NCBI RefSeq assembly: GCF_001657485.1
Contig: NZ_LXFU01000038.1
Location: 1-64,000 of the forward strand
DNA length: 64,000 nt
Direction of reading: 5' to 3'
Source of the DNA: Rhizobium sp. WYCCWR10014
Lineage (GTDB): Bacteria; Pseudomonadota; Alphaproteobacteria; Rhizobiales; Rhizobiaceae
The notes under the pieces were generated by a model. That model was given only the letters and a program-made list of their open reading frames with translations. It was not told the origin of the DNA and did no database searches. Below, one piece after another: positions 1 to 8,920 of the stretch. The position numbers and the translations under genes are program-made. The number at the start of each line of letters is the position of its first letter. Within the stretch, counting starts at the first letter, position 1.

Positions 1-42
1 AACAGAAAGCTTAAAAGCCAGGCTGTGATTGGACATGCAAAA

Positions 43-73
43 CCCCCGAAGGTGGATGTCCAACTTTCGGGGG
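43..73. other. Long inverted repeat (hairpin)
   Basis: Positions 43-50 and 66-73 are exact complements (CCCCCGAA / TTCGGGGG), and the loop contains a smaller nested palindrome (TGGA-TG-TCCA). It could be a terminator of a gene to the left, but the nearest T-run (about 93-100) is 20 bases away, so the role is open. Confidence 0.4.
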
Positions 74-115
74 TCAGTTCATGGTCGCGGGCTTTTTTTC
101 ACGAAACAAACGACC

Positions 116-648
116 ATGAAACGTGTAGCACTCGCCATTGCGGCCGTCGCTGTCGGGCTTATTACAGAAAGCGCATCTGCCCAGACAACTGAGGATCCGG
201 CGGATCAACGCCTGCAAGAACACGGGCCTCCTCGCTCTTCGGGATGGCCGTGAAGACCGTCATTCTTGTTGAGGCCTACATCGCCCGGAAGGAAAAGACC
301 GGAAAGCCGGACAGGTTCGTATGCTTGCTCGGCGGCAAGGGGAAGGTCCTGCCGACGTTCTTCACCGCCCAGCAGCGCGTCAGCGAGCCCACTCTATATG
401 GAGGGAAGCCAGAAAGATCCGGAAGGGTGCGTGTCCTCGTTCGCGGCATATGGTGCGGGCGATGTGGCGACGTGCTTGACCGGGAGCACCAATTCACGTC
501 GAAAAGCCACAATCGCCGTCTCTAGTACTTCTTCGCGGAAAACGCGACGTTCTCGTCGTTCGCGAAATTCCTCGTGAAGCGGCTCGAGCCAACTTCATGG
601 GAAATCAATGATACTTCCGCAAGGTACAGTCGTCGCCGTGACCGACGG
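116..648 (+). pseudogene. Frameshifted remnant of a small secreted protein
   Basis: An ATG at 116 begins a clear Sec signal peptide (MKRVALAIAAVAVGLI then an ASA-Q cleavage-like site), but this frame stops at 253. Coding-like sequence continues from about 244 in a second frame (VKTVILVEAYIARKEKTG, then PTFFTAQQ), returns to the first frame near 400 (DPEGCVSSF, GDVATCLTG), then shows again in the second frame after a stop at 523-525 (ATFSSFAKFLVKRLEP). Stitched together this would be one secreted protein of about 160 residues with several frameshifts. I do not recognise the family; the joining is inferred from segment order alone. Confidence 0.45.
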
Positions 649-1012
649 TGAGAAACTAGACCTCTATCGCAACACCGGGACTGGCTCCGAACTCAGCCTA
701 ACCGCGCTGCCTGACGTTGCCATAGAGGACGAAGCCAAAGGCTCGGGGGGTCGCCACGGAAGCACCTCGGCGAACCCGGATGAAAGCCAGATGGCGGAAG
801 ACGGATTTTCCGCTGGTGTCGCTCAATACCTCAACAAGCAGGTGCTGGAGGGCGGGATTGTCAATCTCGTCGTCATTTCGGCGCCGCGTTCACTGGGCGA
901 ACTGCGAAAGCATTATCACAAGTTCCTTTCCGCCAAAGTGCTTCTGGAAATCCCCAAGGATCTGACGGGCCACTCTGTTCAGGATGTCGAGAAAGCCGTG
1001 CAGTCCGCTTGA
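608..1012 (+). CDS. Host attachment family protein
   Basis: A 134-residue cytosolic protein starting MILPQGTVVAVTDGEKLDLYRNTG, which fits the start of the rhizobial family annotated as protein required for attachment to host cells. The C-terminal half (FSAGVAQYLNKQ, LVVISAPRSLGELRKHYH, ILEIPKDLTGHSVQDVEK-like ending) also follows the family pattern. The length is close to the usual 140-150 residues, with the shortfall in the variable middle. The start is an ATG preceded by a weak GGGA. It lies directly after a decayed secreted-protein gene, in the same direction. The attachment role comes from the family name; the molecular activity is not known to me. Confidence 0.75.
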   Translation: MILPQGTVVAVTDGEKLDLYRNTGTGSELSLTALPDVAIEDEAKGSGGRHGSTSANPDESQMAEDGFSAGVAQYLNKQVLEGGIVNLVVISAPRSLGELRKHYHKFLSAKVLLEIPKDLTGHSVQDVEKAVQSA

Positions 1013-1433
1013 AACCGTTTGTCGTCGGCACATTCGCTACACAATACCGGACTTCAGAAAGAATTGAATGATCGGTAGAGGCAGGGTGAATGGATTTGAA
1101 TATCGTCATTCTGACCATCCTCGGTGTTGTCGTCCTTCTTACGGCCCGGTTGCCGGTGATGATGAGAAGGCTCCCATTGTCGCCCAATCGCGTGCCTGGC
1201 CGTCGGCACTTTGATGGGTGCTGGGTTGACCTGCCGCGCAATGCTTGGCGCGGCAGGGGCATTGAATTGCTGGAGCGCGTCTGATTGAAAGCCGACCACA
1301 TCGACCGCTATCCGCACGCCAATCATTCACGGTGTGCAGGAAATATTCTCCCTGTCTCGACCAGCAGCGCTGCTAGCGGCCACCTTCCTCACGGGGATGA
1401 GCGATTAGCCTCGATATGTGCCGTGTTATCCGC
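1013..1433. other. Gene-poor interval
   Basis: No convincing gene. A 64-codon frame at 1090-1284 starts with a hydrophobic stretch (NIVILTILGVVVLL) but then turns arginine-rich and out of character; it may be a remnant of a small membrane protein. Confidence 0.4.
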
Positions 1434-2327
1434 TTAAGCGGCGATTTGCGATTTCCCAATACTCTCCCGAACATCCTTGGCCGGAGATGAACCGAACAAC
1501 CGACCATATTCGCGTGTGAACTGCGAGATGCTCTCGTAGCCGACCGCATAGGCGGCATTGCTGATCGCTGCGCCCTCGGAGATCATCATCCGCCGGGCCT
1601 CGATCAGGCGGAGCTGCTTCTGGAATTGCAAAGGCGCAAGAGAGGTCACCGTGCGGAAGTGCTGGTGGAACGACGAGATGCTCATCCCGGCGACTTCAGC
1701 CAGACGTTCCACCGGGAGCGTCTCAGCGTATTCGGCTCTGATGACAGCCACGGCCCGTGCGATACGGTTGGCATGGCTGTCGGCAAAGCCAAGCGCACGA
1801 ATGCCCGCTCCGTGACGGCCGCTCAGCAGCCAGTAGTGCATTTCCCGCACCAACTGGTCTTGGAGGATCGGGATCGACTGCGGTCGATCAAGGAGACGCA
1901 TAAGCCGAAGTGCCGCGTCAGCGACTTCCGCCTCGGTCGGATCGACGCGAACGGGAAGGCCCGTCTCGGTCTGCGCAACACCGATCTCCAGAACCAGCGA
2001 TTGCGTAACCGCTGGATCGATGTCGAGCACCAGCGAATAATAGGGCACGCCGGCATTCGCGCGGGTGATCTGACTGACGTTCGGAACATCGGCCGCAATG
2101 AGAAGGGAGTCGCCAGCGCCGAAATCGAAGGTCGTGCTGCCCATGGTCACGCGCTTGCTGCCCTGCAGGACAAGCGCCACGAGCGGCTTCGAGATCGCAT
2201 ACTGCATTTCGCTCGGAGCCGTCGCGCGCATGGCAAACAAGCCCGGAATCGGTGTCTGCGCGACGCCGAACCTGTCGGCGTTTGCATCAGCATAGCGGCG
2301 GACGCATTCAAGAAGGGTGCTGCTCAT
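1434..2327 (-). CDS. AraC-family transcriptional regulator
   Basis: 297 residues with an AraC_N-type cupin domain (roughly residues 20-175; FAMRATAPSEMQYAISKPLVALV region) and a C-terminal double helix-turn-helix of the AraC/XylS class (about 190-290; LAEVAGMSISSFHQHFR and AAYAVGYESISQFTREYGRLFG). Family members of this layout bind small ligands through the N-terminal domain and activate neighbouring catabolic genes. It is transcribed away from the PfpI / aldehyde dehydrogenase / lyase / SDR operon across a gap of about 190 bp, so control of that operon is the natural inference. The ligand cannot be read from sequence. Confidence 0.93.
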   Translation of the reverse strand: MSSTLLECVRRYADANADRFGVAQTPIPGLFAMRATAPSEMQYAISKPLVALVLQGSKRVTMGSTTFDFGAGDSLLIAADVPNVSQITRANAGVPYYSLVLDIDPAVTQSLVLEIGVAQTETGLPVRVDPTEAEVADAALRLMRLLDRPQSIPILQDQLVREMHYWLLSGRHGAGIRALGFADSHANRIARAVAVIRAEYAETLPVERLAEVAGMSISSFHQHFRTVTSLAPLQFQKQLRLIEARRMMISEGAAISNAAYAVGYESISQFTREYGRLFGSSPAKDVRESIGKSQIAA

Positions 2328-2515
2328 AGCGTGTCATCCGATGCTCGGGATCGATGTGCATAATAAAACGCGAACCGGGTTCCCATGCAAGCCGGTCTGG
2401 ATAATTAGGCAAGACTACAGGAGTTTCCGGCAACACGGCACCGACGTGATGAGAGATGAATTGGTCAGTCAGGTGGAGCCGATGTGGCGTCCGCTGTTTA
2501 ACCGAGGAGACCGTC

Positions 2516-3073
2516 ATGACCAATATTGCAAATAGCCGTATCCTGATCCTGGCCACCGATGGCTTTGAGGATGCCGAACTCTACAGCCCTCGTTCGGCAC
2601 TGCTCGATGCTGGCGCCACGGTCACGCTTGCATCTCCAAACCGTGAGCCGATCCGGGGCTGCATCTACAATGCGGAAACCGGCAACTCTGATCTTTCTGA
2701 GGAGACGATAACGCCTGACCGGGTGATCGCCGATGTCGAGGCGGATCAGTTCGACGCACTCGTGCTGCCGGGCGGTGTGGTCAATCCCGACAAACTGCGG
2801 CTCGATCCGAAAGCCATTTCCTTGGTCAGGGACTTCGTCGCCGCAGGCAAGCCTGTCGCATCCATCTGCCATGGCCCCTGGCTGCTGGTGGAAGCCGATG
2901 TCCTGCGCGGCCGCCGAACCACGGCTTGGTACTCGATCCGCACCGACCTGAAGAATGCGGGCGCTACCGTAGTCGACGAGGAGGTCGTTGTGGACGGCAA
3001 CATCATCACCAGCCGCATGCCCTCCGATATCCCTGCCTTCAACCGGGCGATTGTCGCTGCCCTTCAGAACTGA
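2516..3073 (+). CDS. DJ-1/PfpI family type 1 glutamine amidotransferase-like protein
   Basis: 185 residues with the PfpI fold: ILATDGFEDAELYSP at the N-terminus (conserved acidic residue), DALVLPGGVVNPDKL, and the nucleophile elbow ASICHGPWLLVEA with the reactive Cys. The frame is open to 2456, but the ATG at 2516 is preceded by a good GAGGAG and matches the normal start of the family. Members include general stress proteins, glyoxalase III-type enzymes and proteases; the activity here is unassigned. It is the first gene of a four-gene same-strand operon, 47 bp before the aldehyde dehydrogenase, which would fit a role in handling reactive carbonyls. Confidence 0.9.
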   Translation: MTNIANSRILILATDGFEDAELYSPRSALLDAGATVTLASPNREPIRGCIYNAETGNSDLSEETITPDRVIADVEADQFDALVLPGGVVNPDKLRLDPKAISLVRDFVAAGKPVASICHGPWLLVEADVLRGRRTTAWYSIRTDLKNAGATVVDEEVVVDGNIITSRMPSDIPAFNRAIVAALQN

Positions 3074-3120
3074 GCGCAGGGGCACGTCATCCGGGCCGGT
3101 AGTTACAAAAGGAGATCGCC

Positions 3121-4548
3121 ATGAGCAGCAAATTCCAGCTCCTGATCAACGGCAAGAGCCGCGAAGGTTCAGAAGGTGTCGCAGTTGACGTCATCAATCC
3201 GGCGACGGGCGAGAGCATCGGCAAGGTGGCTTATGGGGCGCCGGCCGATATTGCAGAGGCAATAGAAACTGCCCGCGGCGGGCTCCAATCCTGGCAGGCA
3301 GTGCCGCCATGGGAGCGCGGACGTATCCTGAAAGATGCCGCCCGGATCATCCGGCGCGATGCCGGCCGTATCGCCGAGATGCTGACGCTGGAACAAGGCA
3401 AGATCCTCGCTCAGGCGCGCGACGAGGTTTATCGCGCAGCCGACTTTATCGAATGGGGCGGGGAACAGGCCCGCCGGATCGCCGGTAGGATTGTTCCGGG
3501 CCGACAGGCGGGCCAGCGCATCGAGGTTCAGCCGCATCCGATCGGGGTTGTCGCGGCACTCACGCCCTGGAATTTTCCGATGGCGCTTGCTGCGAAGAAG
3601 TTTGCCGGTGCGCTCGCCGCCGGATGCGCCATCATCTGCAAGCCGTCCCAGGAGACACCGGGCTGCGTGTTGGCTCTGGGCGAGGCTCTGCTGGACGCCG
3701 GCGTCCACCCGGCAGCCCTCGCCGTTGTGTTCGGCGACGCCAATCAGCTGTCAACACGGCTGATTGAGTCGCCCGTCATCTCCAAGATCACCTTCACAGG
3801 CTCGATCCCGATCGGCAAACGCCTTGCCGCAGCGGCAGGCCGGCATATGAAGCCGGTGACAATGGAGCTCGGTGGTCATGCGCCTGTTGTTGTCTGCAGC
3901 GATGTGGATCCGGAGGCGACGGCGGAACTGCTGGCCCGCGCCAAGTTCACCAATACAGGCCAGATCTGCCTCTGCCCCTCCCGCTTTTTTGTCGAGGAAA
4001 GCATTGCCGAAAGATTCACTGCCCGCTTTGCGGAAGTCGCGGCAAATCTGAAAGTAGGAGACGGCATGGATCCCGCCACCGAGGTTGGTCCTCTCGCCAA
4101 CGAGCGCCGTTTGGAGGCTATCGCTCGCCTGGTTGACGACGCTCGGGACCGGGGTGCGCGAATCCTTGCCGGCGGCGATCGTATCGGAAATCGTGGCTAC
4201 TTCTACGCACCCACGGTTCTGACGAACGTCTCTGACGAGGCGGCCCTCCTTCAGGAAGAGCCCTTCGGCCCGGTTGCGCCAATCCTGCCGTTCAGGGACG
4301 AGGCGGCAATGCTTGAAGCTGCGAACGGCCTTGAGTTTGGCCTGTCTGCCTACGTGTTCACCCATGACGGCAAGCGTCAGCGCCGTCTGGTGGATGCGCT
4401 TCAATACGGCGCGGTGTCGGTAAACAGCAGTCTTACGCACTTGCCCGAGGCTCCGCTTGGGGGCTGGAAGGACAGCGGTATTGGCACCGAGGGCGGTATC
4501 GAGATCCTCGAGCCCTACACGATCACCAAGCACGTGAACACCGTCTAG
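3121..4548 (+). CDS. NAD(P)-dependent aldehyde dehydrogenase (succinate-semialdehyde dehydrogenase type)
   Basis: 475 residues spanning the whole ALDH superfamily fold. The sequence shows LTPWNFPMA, the nucleotide-site FTGSIPIGKRL, the catalytic base in MELGGHAP (Glu about 249), the nucleophile in NTGQICLCPSR (Cys about 283) and EEPFGPVAPI. The family oxidises aldehydes to acids; the closest look is the GabD/succinate-semialdehyde or glycolaldehyde group, but the substrate is not settled. The start is fixed by AAGGAG 8 bases upstream. It lies between PfpI and a lyase gene in a presumably AraC-controlled operon. Confidence 0.93.
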   Translation: MSSKFQLLINGKSREGSEGVAVDVINPATGESIGKVAYGAPADIAEAIETARGGLQSWQAVPPWERGRILKDAARIIRRDAGRIAEMLTLEQGKILAQARDEVYRAADFIEWGGEQARRIAGRIVPGRQAGQRIEVQPHPIGVVAALTPWNFPMALAAKKFAGALAAGCAIICKPSQETPGCVLALGEALLDAGVHPAALAVVFGDANQLSTRLIESPVISKITFTGSIPIGKRLAAAAGRHMKPVTMELGGHAPVVVCSDVDPEATAELLARAKFTNTGQICLCPSRFFVEESIAERFTARFAEVAANLKVGDGMDPATEVGPLANERRLEAIARLVDDARDRGARILAGGDRIGNRGYFYAPTVLTNVSDEAALLQEEPFGPVAPILPFRDEAAMLEAANGLEFGLSAYVFTHDGKRQRRLVDALQYGAVSVNSSLTHLPEAPLGGWKDSGIGTEGGIEILEPYTITKHVNTV

Positions 4549-4654
4549 CGCGGACCATCGGAAACGAGGGTCGATACCGATTCCTCCGAAAGGAGCCGAA
4601 CCATGGCTCTCGTCGACCATCCCGCTTCTCCTACGGCACCAACCGGAGACCGCC

Positions 4655-6019
4655 ATGAGCAGTCTTTCCCTCATCGACTCCCCTGTGTTCGGCGGCAGCT
4701 TTGTCGATGCAGACATGCGTGCGCTGTTCGATAGCGACGCCTTCGTCAGCCGCTGCGTCGAAACCGAAGTTGCCCTTGCAAAGGCACAGGCCCGCCTCGG
4801 CATAGTCCCGAAAGCTGCGGCTCAGACGATCGCTGTTGCGGCTCGGACGATCCGTTTCGACCAGTCCCGCCTCATGCGCGAGACCGAGCTTGTCGGCTAT
4901 CCGATCTTGCCGATCGTCGAACAACTCGCCGACGCTTGCGGCGAGGCGGGGCGCTACCTCCACTGGGGCGCGACGACCCAGGATATCATGGACACGGCAA
5001 CCGTCCTCCATATCCGCGCGGCGCTTGTCCTGATCGAGCGGCGGCTTGTGGACACCATGGATGCATTACGCAGCCTTGCAGCTGAGCATCGGGATACGCC
5101 TATGGCCGGACGCACCCATTTGCAACATGCACTGCCGATCACATTCGGCTACAAGGCAGCCGTCTGGCTAAGCGCGCTTGAACGGCATCACGAACGTCTG
5201 GCGCAGTTGCGCCCGCGCGTCCTCGTCGTGCAGTTCTCCGGCGCGTCGGGAACGCTTGCCTCGCTTGGCGACGAGGGCCTTGCGGTCCAGGCAGAGCTGG
5301 CAAAAATCCTTGGTCTCGCAGCGCCAACGATAACCTGGCATTCGTCGCGTGACGGCATGGCGGAGGCAGTGCAGCTGTTGGCGCTTGTCTGCGGCAGCCT
5401 TGCCAAGATCGCCTTCGACGTCTCGGTCATGATGACCACGGAGCTGGGCGAGGTGTCGGAGCCCTATACGCGTCATCGCGGCGCCTCCAGTACCATGCCG
5501 CAGAAGCGAAATCCGATCTCCTGCGAGTTGATCATTGCCGCTGCCAAGATGGTCAGACAGCATGCGGGCCTGATGCTCGACGCGATGGTTCATGACTTCG
5601 AGCGCGCCACCGGGGCATGGCACGTCGAATGGGCGGCGATCCCGGAAAGCTTCGGGCTGACCTCCGGTGCGCTCGTCCAGGCCAGCTTCATGCTTTCGGG
5701 ACTTGTCGTCCATCCGGACAGGATGCTGAAAAACCTTGGGATATCCAGAGGTCTGATCGTTGCCGAGGCGGTCATGATGGCGCTCGCTCCTTTCACCGGT
5801 CGCCAGACGGCCCATGATCTCGTTTATGCCGCCTGCCGCCACGCGGTGGAAACGGACAGGTCGCTCTTCGATGTGCTGGTGGAGGTACAGGACGTGGTGG
5901 TCCCGCTTGGACGCGAGCGTCTCCGGTCACTCACCGATCCCGCCAATTACCTGGGTTCTGCATCGCGGATGGTCGATCAGATCCTCAAGACCCGATCCCG
6001 AGGCGTCTTGGAGAATTAG
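4655..6019 (+). CDS. Fumarase/aspartase-superfamily lyase, 3-carboxy-cis,cis-muconate cycloisomerase (PcaB)-like
   Basis: 454 residues. The superfamily signature is present (GASSTMPQKRNPISCE), along with the upstream HWGATTQDIMDTA and GRTHLQHALPITFGYK motifs typical of PcaB and adenylosuccinate-lyase relatives. Such enzymes catalyse beta-elimination or cycloisomerisation; PcaB acts in the protocatechuate branch. No other pca genes are adjacent, so a different lyase substrate is possible. The chosen ATG has GGAG upstream. A stronger ribosome site (AAGGAG) lies before an ATG at 4603 that opens a 43-codon frame (4603-4734) overlapping this start in another frame, perhaps a leader peptide or the scar of a deleted gene. 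Confidence 0.88.
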   Translation: MSSLSLIDSPVFGGSFVDADMRALFDSDAFVSRCVETEVALAKAQARLGIVPKAAAQTIAVAARTIRFDQSRLMRETELVGYPILPIVEQLADACGEAGRYLHWGATTQDIMDTATVLHIRAALVLIERRLVDTMDALRSLAAEHRDTPMAGRTHLQHALPITFGYKAAVWLSALERHHERLAQLRPRVLVVQFSGASGTLASLGDEGLAVQAELAKILGLAAPTITWHSSRDGMAEAVQLLALVCGSLAKIAFDVSVMMTTELGEVSEPYTRHRGASSTMPQKRNPISCELIIAAAKMVRQHAGLMLDAMVHDFERATGAWHVEWAAIPESFGLTSGALVQASFMLSGLVVHPDRMLKNLGISRGLIVAEAVMMALAPFTGRQTAHDLVYAACRHAVETDRSLFDVLVEVQDVVVPLGRERLRSLTDPANYLGSASRMVDQILKTRSRGVLEN

Positions 6020-6114
6020 GCAAGCCTTGCCGAGGATCCGGCAACAGCACGATCACGACAAATGCCATAAAGTCTTTGTCACCAACCCATCCCCCAGATC
6101 ACAGGAGATCAGAC

Positions 6115-6870
6115 ATGAACACAGTTTCCATCGTCACCGGCGGCAGCCGCGGGCTCGGCCGCAACACCGCAATCAGCATTGCCCGTCACGGCGGCGATGT
6201 CATCCTGACCTACCGAAACGGCGCTGAACAGGCAAAGTCAGTCGTGGCCGAGATCGAGGCTCTTGGTCGCAAGGCGGTGGCCCTGCAGCTCGACGTGACG
6301 GATGTTTCCTCGTTCGAGGCATTTGCCGGTGCTGTCGGGCAGGCCTTGTCGGCAACGTGGAACCAAAATACGTTCGACCATCTGGTGAACAATGCGGGCC
6401 AGGGCGAAATGGCGAGCTTCGCTGAAACAACCGAAGCGCAGTTCGATGCACTCTTCAACACCCATGTGAAGGGTGTGTTCTTCCTGACGCAGACTCTCCT
6501 GCCGCTGCTTAGCGACGGCGGTCGCATCGTCAATTTCTCATCGGGCCTGACGCGCGTCTCGGCTGCTGGCTTCTCGGCATACTCCGCCGCCAAGGGCGCC
6601 GTCGAGATCCTGACCCTCTATATGGCGAAGGAGCTGGCAGGGCGCGGCATTACCGCCAATACGGTGGCGCCGGGCGCCATCGAGACCGACTTCCTCGGCG
6701 GTGCGGTGCGCGACATGCCGGACCTCAACCAGCATTTCGCCGCAATGACCGCTCTGGGGCGGGTCGGTGTTCCCGACGATATCGGGCCGATGGTCGCCAG
6801 CCTTCTCGGTCCAGATAACCGCTGGATCACCGCGCAGCGCATCGAAGTCTCCGGCGGGCAGGTGATCTGA
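6115..6870 (+). CDS. Short-chain dehydrogenase/reductase
   Basis: 251 residues, a complete classical SDR: cofactor motif TGGSRGLG at the N-terminus, NNAGQGE, catalytic Ser in NFSSGLTR, YSAAKGAVE with Tyr-x-x-x-Lys, and ITANTVAPGAIETDF. The arginine after the glycine motif suggests NADPH preference, a weak inference. The start is set by CAGGAG eight bases upstream of the ATG; the frame is open slightly further upstream, without a better site. It is the last gene of the PfpI-ALDH-lyase-SDR operon. Substrate unknown. Confidence 0.92.
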   Translation: MNTVSIVTGGSRGLGRNTAISIARHGGDVILTYRNGAEQAKSVVAEIEALGRKAVALQLDVTDVSSFEAFAGAVGQALSATWNQNTFDHLVNNAGQGEMASFAETTEAQFDALFNTHVKGVFFLTQTLLPLLSDGGRIVNFSSGLTRVSAAGFSAYSAAKGAVEILTLYMAKELAGRGITANTVAPGAIETDFLGGAVRDMPDLNQHFAAMTALGRVGVPDDIGPMVASLLGPDNRWITAQRIEVSGGQVI

Positions 6871-7036
6871 CCGCGATAGGGCAGGTCGTCGTTTAAACAG
6901 CGCCCTCCTCGTGTATTGATCGGGCCTATCCTAGCGAAGGCAGATCACGGACAAGCGGCGCCCGATCACTCGACCCAAACTTGGACGGGCGCTCACAGAT
7001 TTGGACACTCGGCGAGCAGTCAGAGCACCTTTTGCG

Positions 7037-7282
7037 TTAGCGCGTTCGGCGAGACAGAAGCTTTTCTGAAATCAGTTTCAGGCCGAATACAGTGAGGGCG
7101 GTATCGACCGCTCTTTCAATACAATGGCCGGCGCGATCGTATGCGGCACGAGCCGGCGGGGTAGAGAAGAGCAGGATAACGAGTCCATGCCAATCGATCT
7201 CAAGTAGGAAGCCACCCAGCAGCACCGCAAGTTTTGTCCAGAGCGGTGCTTCTACGGGCATGGTGACGGCGTAAAGACTCAA
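7037..7282 (-). pseudogene. C-terminal fragment of a LysE/RhtB-family exporter
   Basis: 81 codons whose translation matches only the last third of a LysE-family amino-acid exporter: a hydrophobic helix (LAVLLGGFLLEI), then GLVILLFSTPPARAAYDRAGHCIERA and a final helix with FGLKLISEKL. The first four helices are missing. It faces a TetR fragment tail-to-tail. This is one of three C-terminal gene stumps between 6.9 and 8.3 kb, so it is almost certainly non-functional. Confidence 0.6.
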
Positions 7283-7419
7283 GAAGAAAGTGATGACTTT
7301 CGGCTTCGTTCCACCAACCGCTTAGCCTTGGCCTCCAGCCAGGTCTTCACCCTCGTCTCGCTCCTGCCAGAGGTCATCCACATCAGTGGCGGGTCGACAA
7401 TCCTTGCTATTGGCCCTGC

Positions 7420-7701
7420 TTGGGGTTCGCCTTTGAGCGGCCAGCTTTGTACGAAGCGATGTTCGTCCTTCCGAGTGGTCTGCGGTTTGCAAAGTCCGAT
7501 ACACCTCAGTCCTTGCGCGATACCTTCGGGGCCATGATGGCGGTCGTCGAGCCGTTTTGCGCCAACGCTGAAGTCGCGACCGAAGCGTTCTGGGCTAGCC
7601 TTCATGGCTTGGCGGAACTTGAGCGCTATGGTCGGATCAGGGCGGCGTTCCGCAAAGAGCGATTGACTCATATCATTGATATGATTGCGCGTAGGAGTTG
7701 A
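7420..7701 (+). pseudogene. C-terminal fragment of a TetR-family regulator
   Basis: About 90 codons reading FAFERPALYEAMF, EAFWASLHGLAELERYGRI and a short tail. This is the ligand-binding/dimerisation half of TetR proteins of the WHG/TetR_C_33 type (the FWA-LHGL motif is characteristic). No N-terminal helix-turn-helix is present upstream, and the only available start is a TTG without a ribosome site. The breakpoint lies near 7400. It cannot bind DNA as it stands. Confidence 0.65.
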
Positions 7702-7826
7702 TATTCGAATACGAGAGACGTTTCAGCACACGCATCCCGACTTAAGGTCATTTGCGGGGTTTGCTGCGCTTGACCATTGCTCCGCTCTGCTTTGATCCTT
7801 AGCTTCTATATCGAAGATCACCACTG

Positions 7827-8291
7827 AACCTGAACCTTCTGGCCACGGTCCGCCTTGATCGTCTCCTGATCCCGCAGATGATCGCACGGGGTAGCGGCGC
7901 GGTGGTGCACGTCACTTCCATTCAGTCCGTCCTTCCCCTGCCAGAGGCGACCACCGCCTACGCCTCCGCCAAGGCCGCGCTTAAGACTCACAGCAAGACC
8001 ATCTCCAAGGAGCTTGGGCCGAAAGGCGTACGGGTCAATGTCGTTTCCCCCGGCTGGATCATGACAGAGTCATCCCAGGACTTGCTGAAGCGTCTGCAGC
8101 AGGCCGCCAATGGCGGTACGATCGAGGAGGCGCGGCAAGTCGTTCTTGACAGCCTGGGCGGTATCCCGATTGGGCGTCCAGCCGAGCCACATGAGGTTGC
8201 CGACCTCTTCGCCTACCTGGCCTCGGATCGCGCTGCCGCGATACACGGCGCCGAGTTCGTCATCGACGGCGGCACTGTTCCGACGGTCTGA
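7827..8291 (+). pseudogene. 5'-truncated short-chain dehydrogenase
   Basis: The frame opens after an in-frame TGA at 7824 and encodes the second half of a classical SDR: LLIPQMIARGSGAVVHVTS (catalytic Ser strand), YASAKAALKTHSKTI (Tyr-x-x-x-Lys), VRVNVVSPGWIMTE and a typical end (GAEFVIDGGTVPTV). The Rossmann glycine motif and first 90-100 residues are absent. An internal ATG at 7878 could give a 137-residue product, but without the cofactor site it should be inactive. Confidence 0.75.
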
Positions 8292-8310
8292 TATCACGGC
8301 ACCATTTTGA

Positions 8311-8778
8311 TCAGGCGGGCGCTTGCCACCCGCCGATCTGGGAATAAATGGCATTGCGAAGATGGCGGACGTCGCTGTTCAGGGTGGCCAATGCCTGCGG
8401 CGTCTGGGTCGAGGCTGCAAGCAAGGTATCGCTGAGACAGCCTGCCTTGTGCTGCAGGGCACGTCCTTTGTCAGTCAACCCGATAACTACCTGCCGCTCG
8501 TTGCTCAGGTTTCTGGTCCTGCGCAGCAGGCCAGATGTCTCGAGCCGCTTTAGCAACGGCGTCAGCGTGCTGGATTCCAAGGCAAGGGCGTTGGCGATGG
8601 CGCCGACCGTTTGTCCGTCGCTACTCCATAACACGTTGAGCACGAGATACTGCGGGTAGGTCAGACCCAACTCGTCGAGAAGAGGCTTGTAGGCGCGCTG
8701 GATAGCGATGCCGGCCGTATAGATTGCGTAGCACAACTGGTCGTGCAGGGGAGGTGGATCGTTATGGCGTTCGGTCAT
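8311..8778 (-). CDS. MarR-family regulator (OhrR-like)
   Basis: 155 residues with the MarR winged helix: DQLCYAIYTAG, LGLTYPQYLVLNVLW, IANALALESSTLTPLLKRLE (recognition helix) and RQVVIGLTDKGRAL (wing). The overall shape is that of the OhrR group, but the usual N-terminal redox cysteine of OhrR (normally in a QLCFALY-like segment) is represented by the Cys in DQLCYAIY, so peroxide or thiol sensing is possible. The ATG at 8778 has AGGAG six bases upstream and is preferred over the 14-codon-longer frame. It is divergent from a secreted hydrolase across an operator-rich gap. A broken copy of this gene lies at 62.3 kb. Confidence 0.9.
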   Translation of the reverse strand: MTERHNDPPPLHDQLCYAIYTAGIAIQRAYKPLLDELGLTYPQYLVLNVLWSSDGQTVGAIANALALESSTLTPLLKRLETSGLLRRTRNLSNERQVVIGLTDKGRALQHKAGCLSDTLLAASTQTPQALATLNSDVRHLRNAIYSQIGGWQAPA

Positions 8779-8827
8779 TCTGAGCTCCTGTCGAACTTCA
8801 TATAGCCTATGCAATAACAAAATTAAA

Positions 8828-8901
8828 TATCGCGATAAGAATTATCTTGACGTAAAATCGGAACTTTGACATTTTATAAATATCGCGATAACAGTTATCG
8901 C
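8828..8901. promoter_or_regulatory. Divergent operator region with TATCGCGATA palindromes
   Basis: There are two copies of the 10-bp palindrome TATCGCGATA (8828-8837 and 8881-8890). The second is part of a 17-bp perfect dyad GCGATAACAGTTATCGC (8885-8901) ending 19 bases before the hydrolase ATG. The same elements, with the same spacing to the ATG, recur at 62172-62243 before the hydrolase paralogue. The best candidate ligand is the MarR protein encoded next door. Confidence 0.75.
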
Positions 8902-8920
8902 AATTTCACGAGAGGCGGCC

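Noticed and set aside
3751..4803. 350-codon minus-strand frame over the aldehyde dehydrogenase
   Set aside because: Shadow of the ALDH gene; no recognisable domain.
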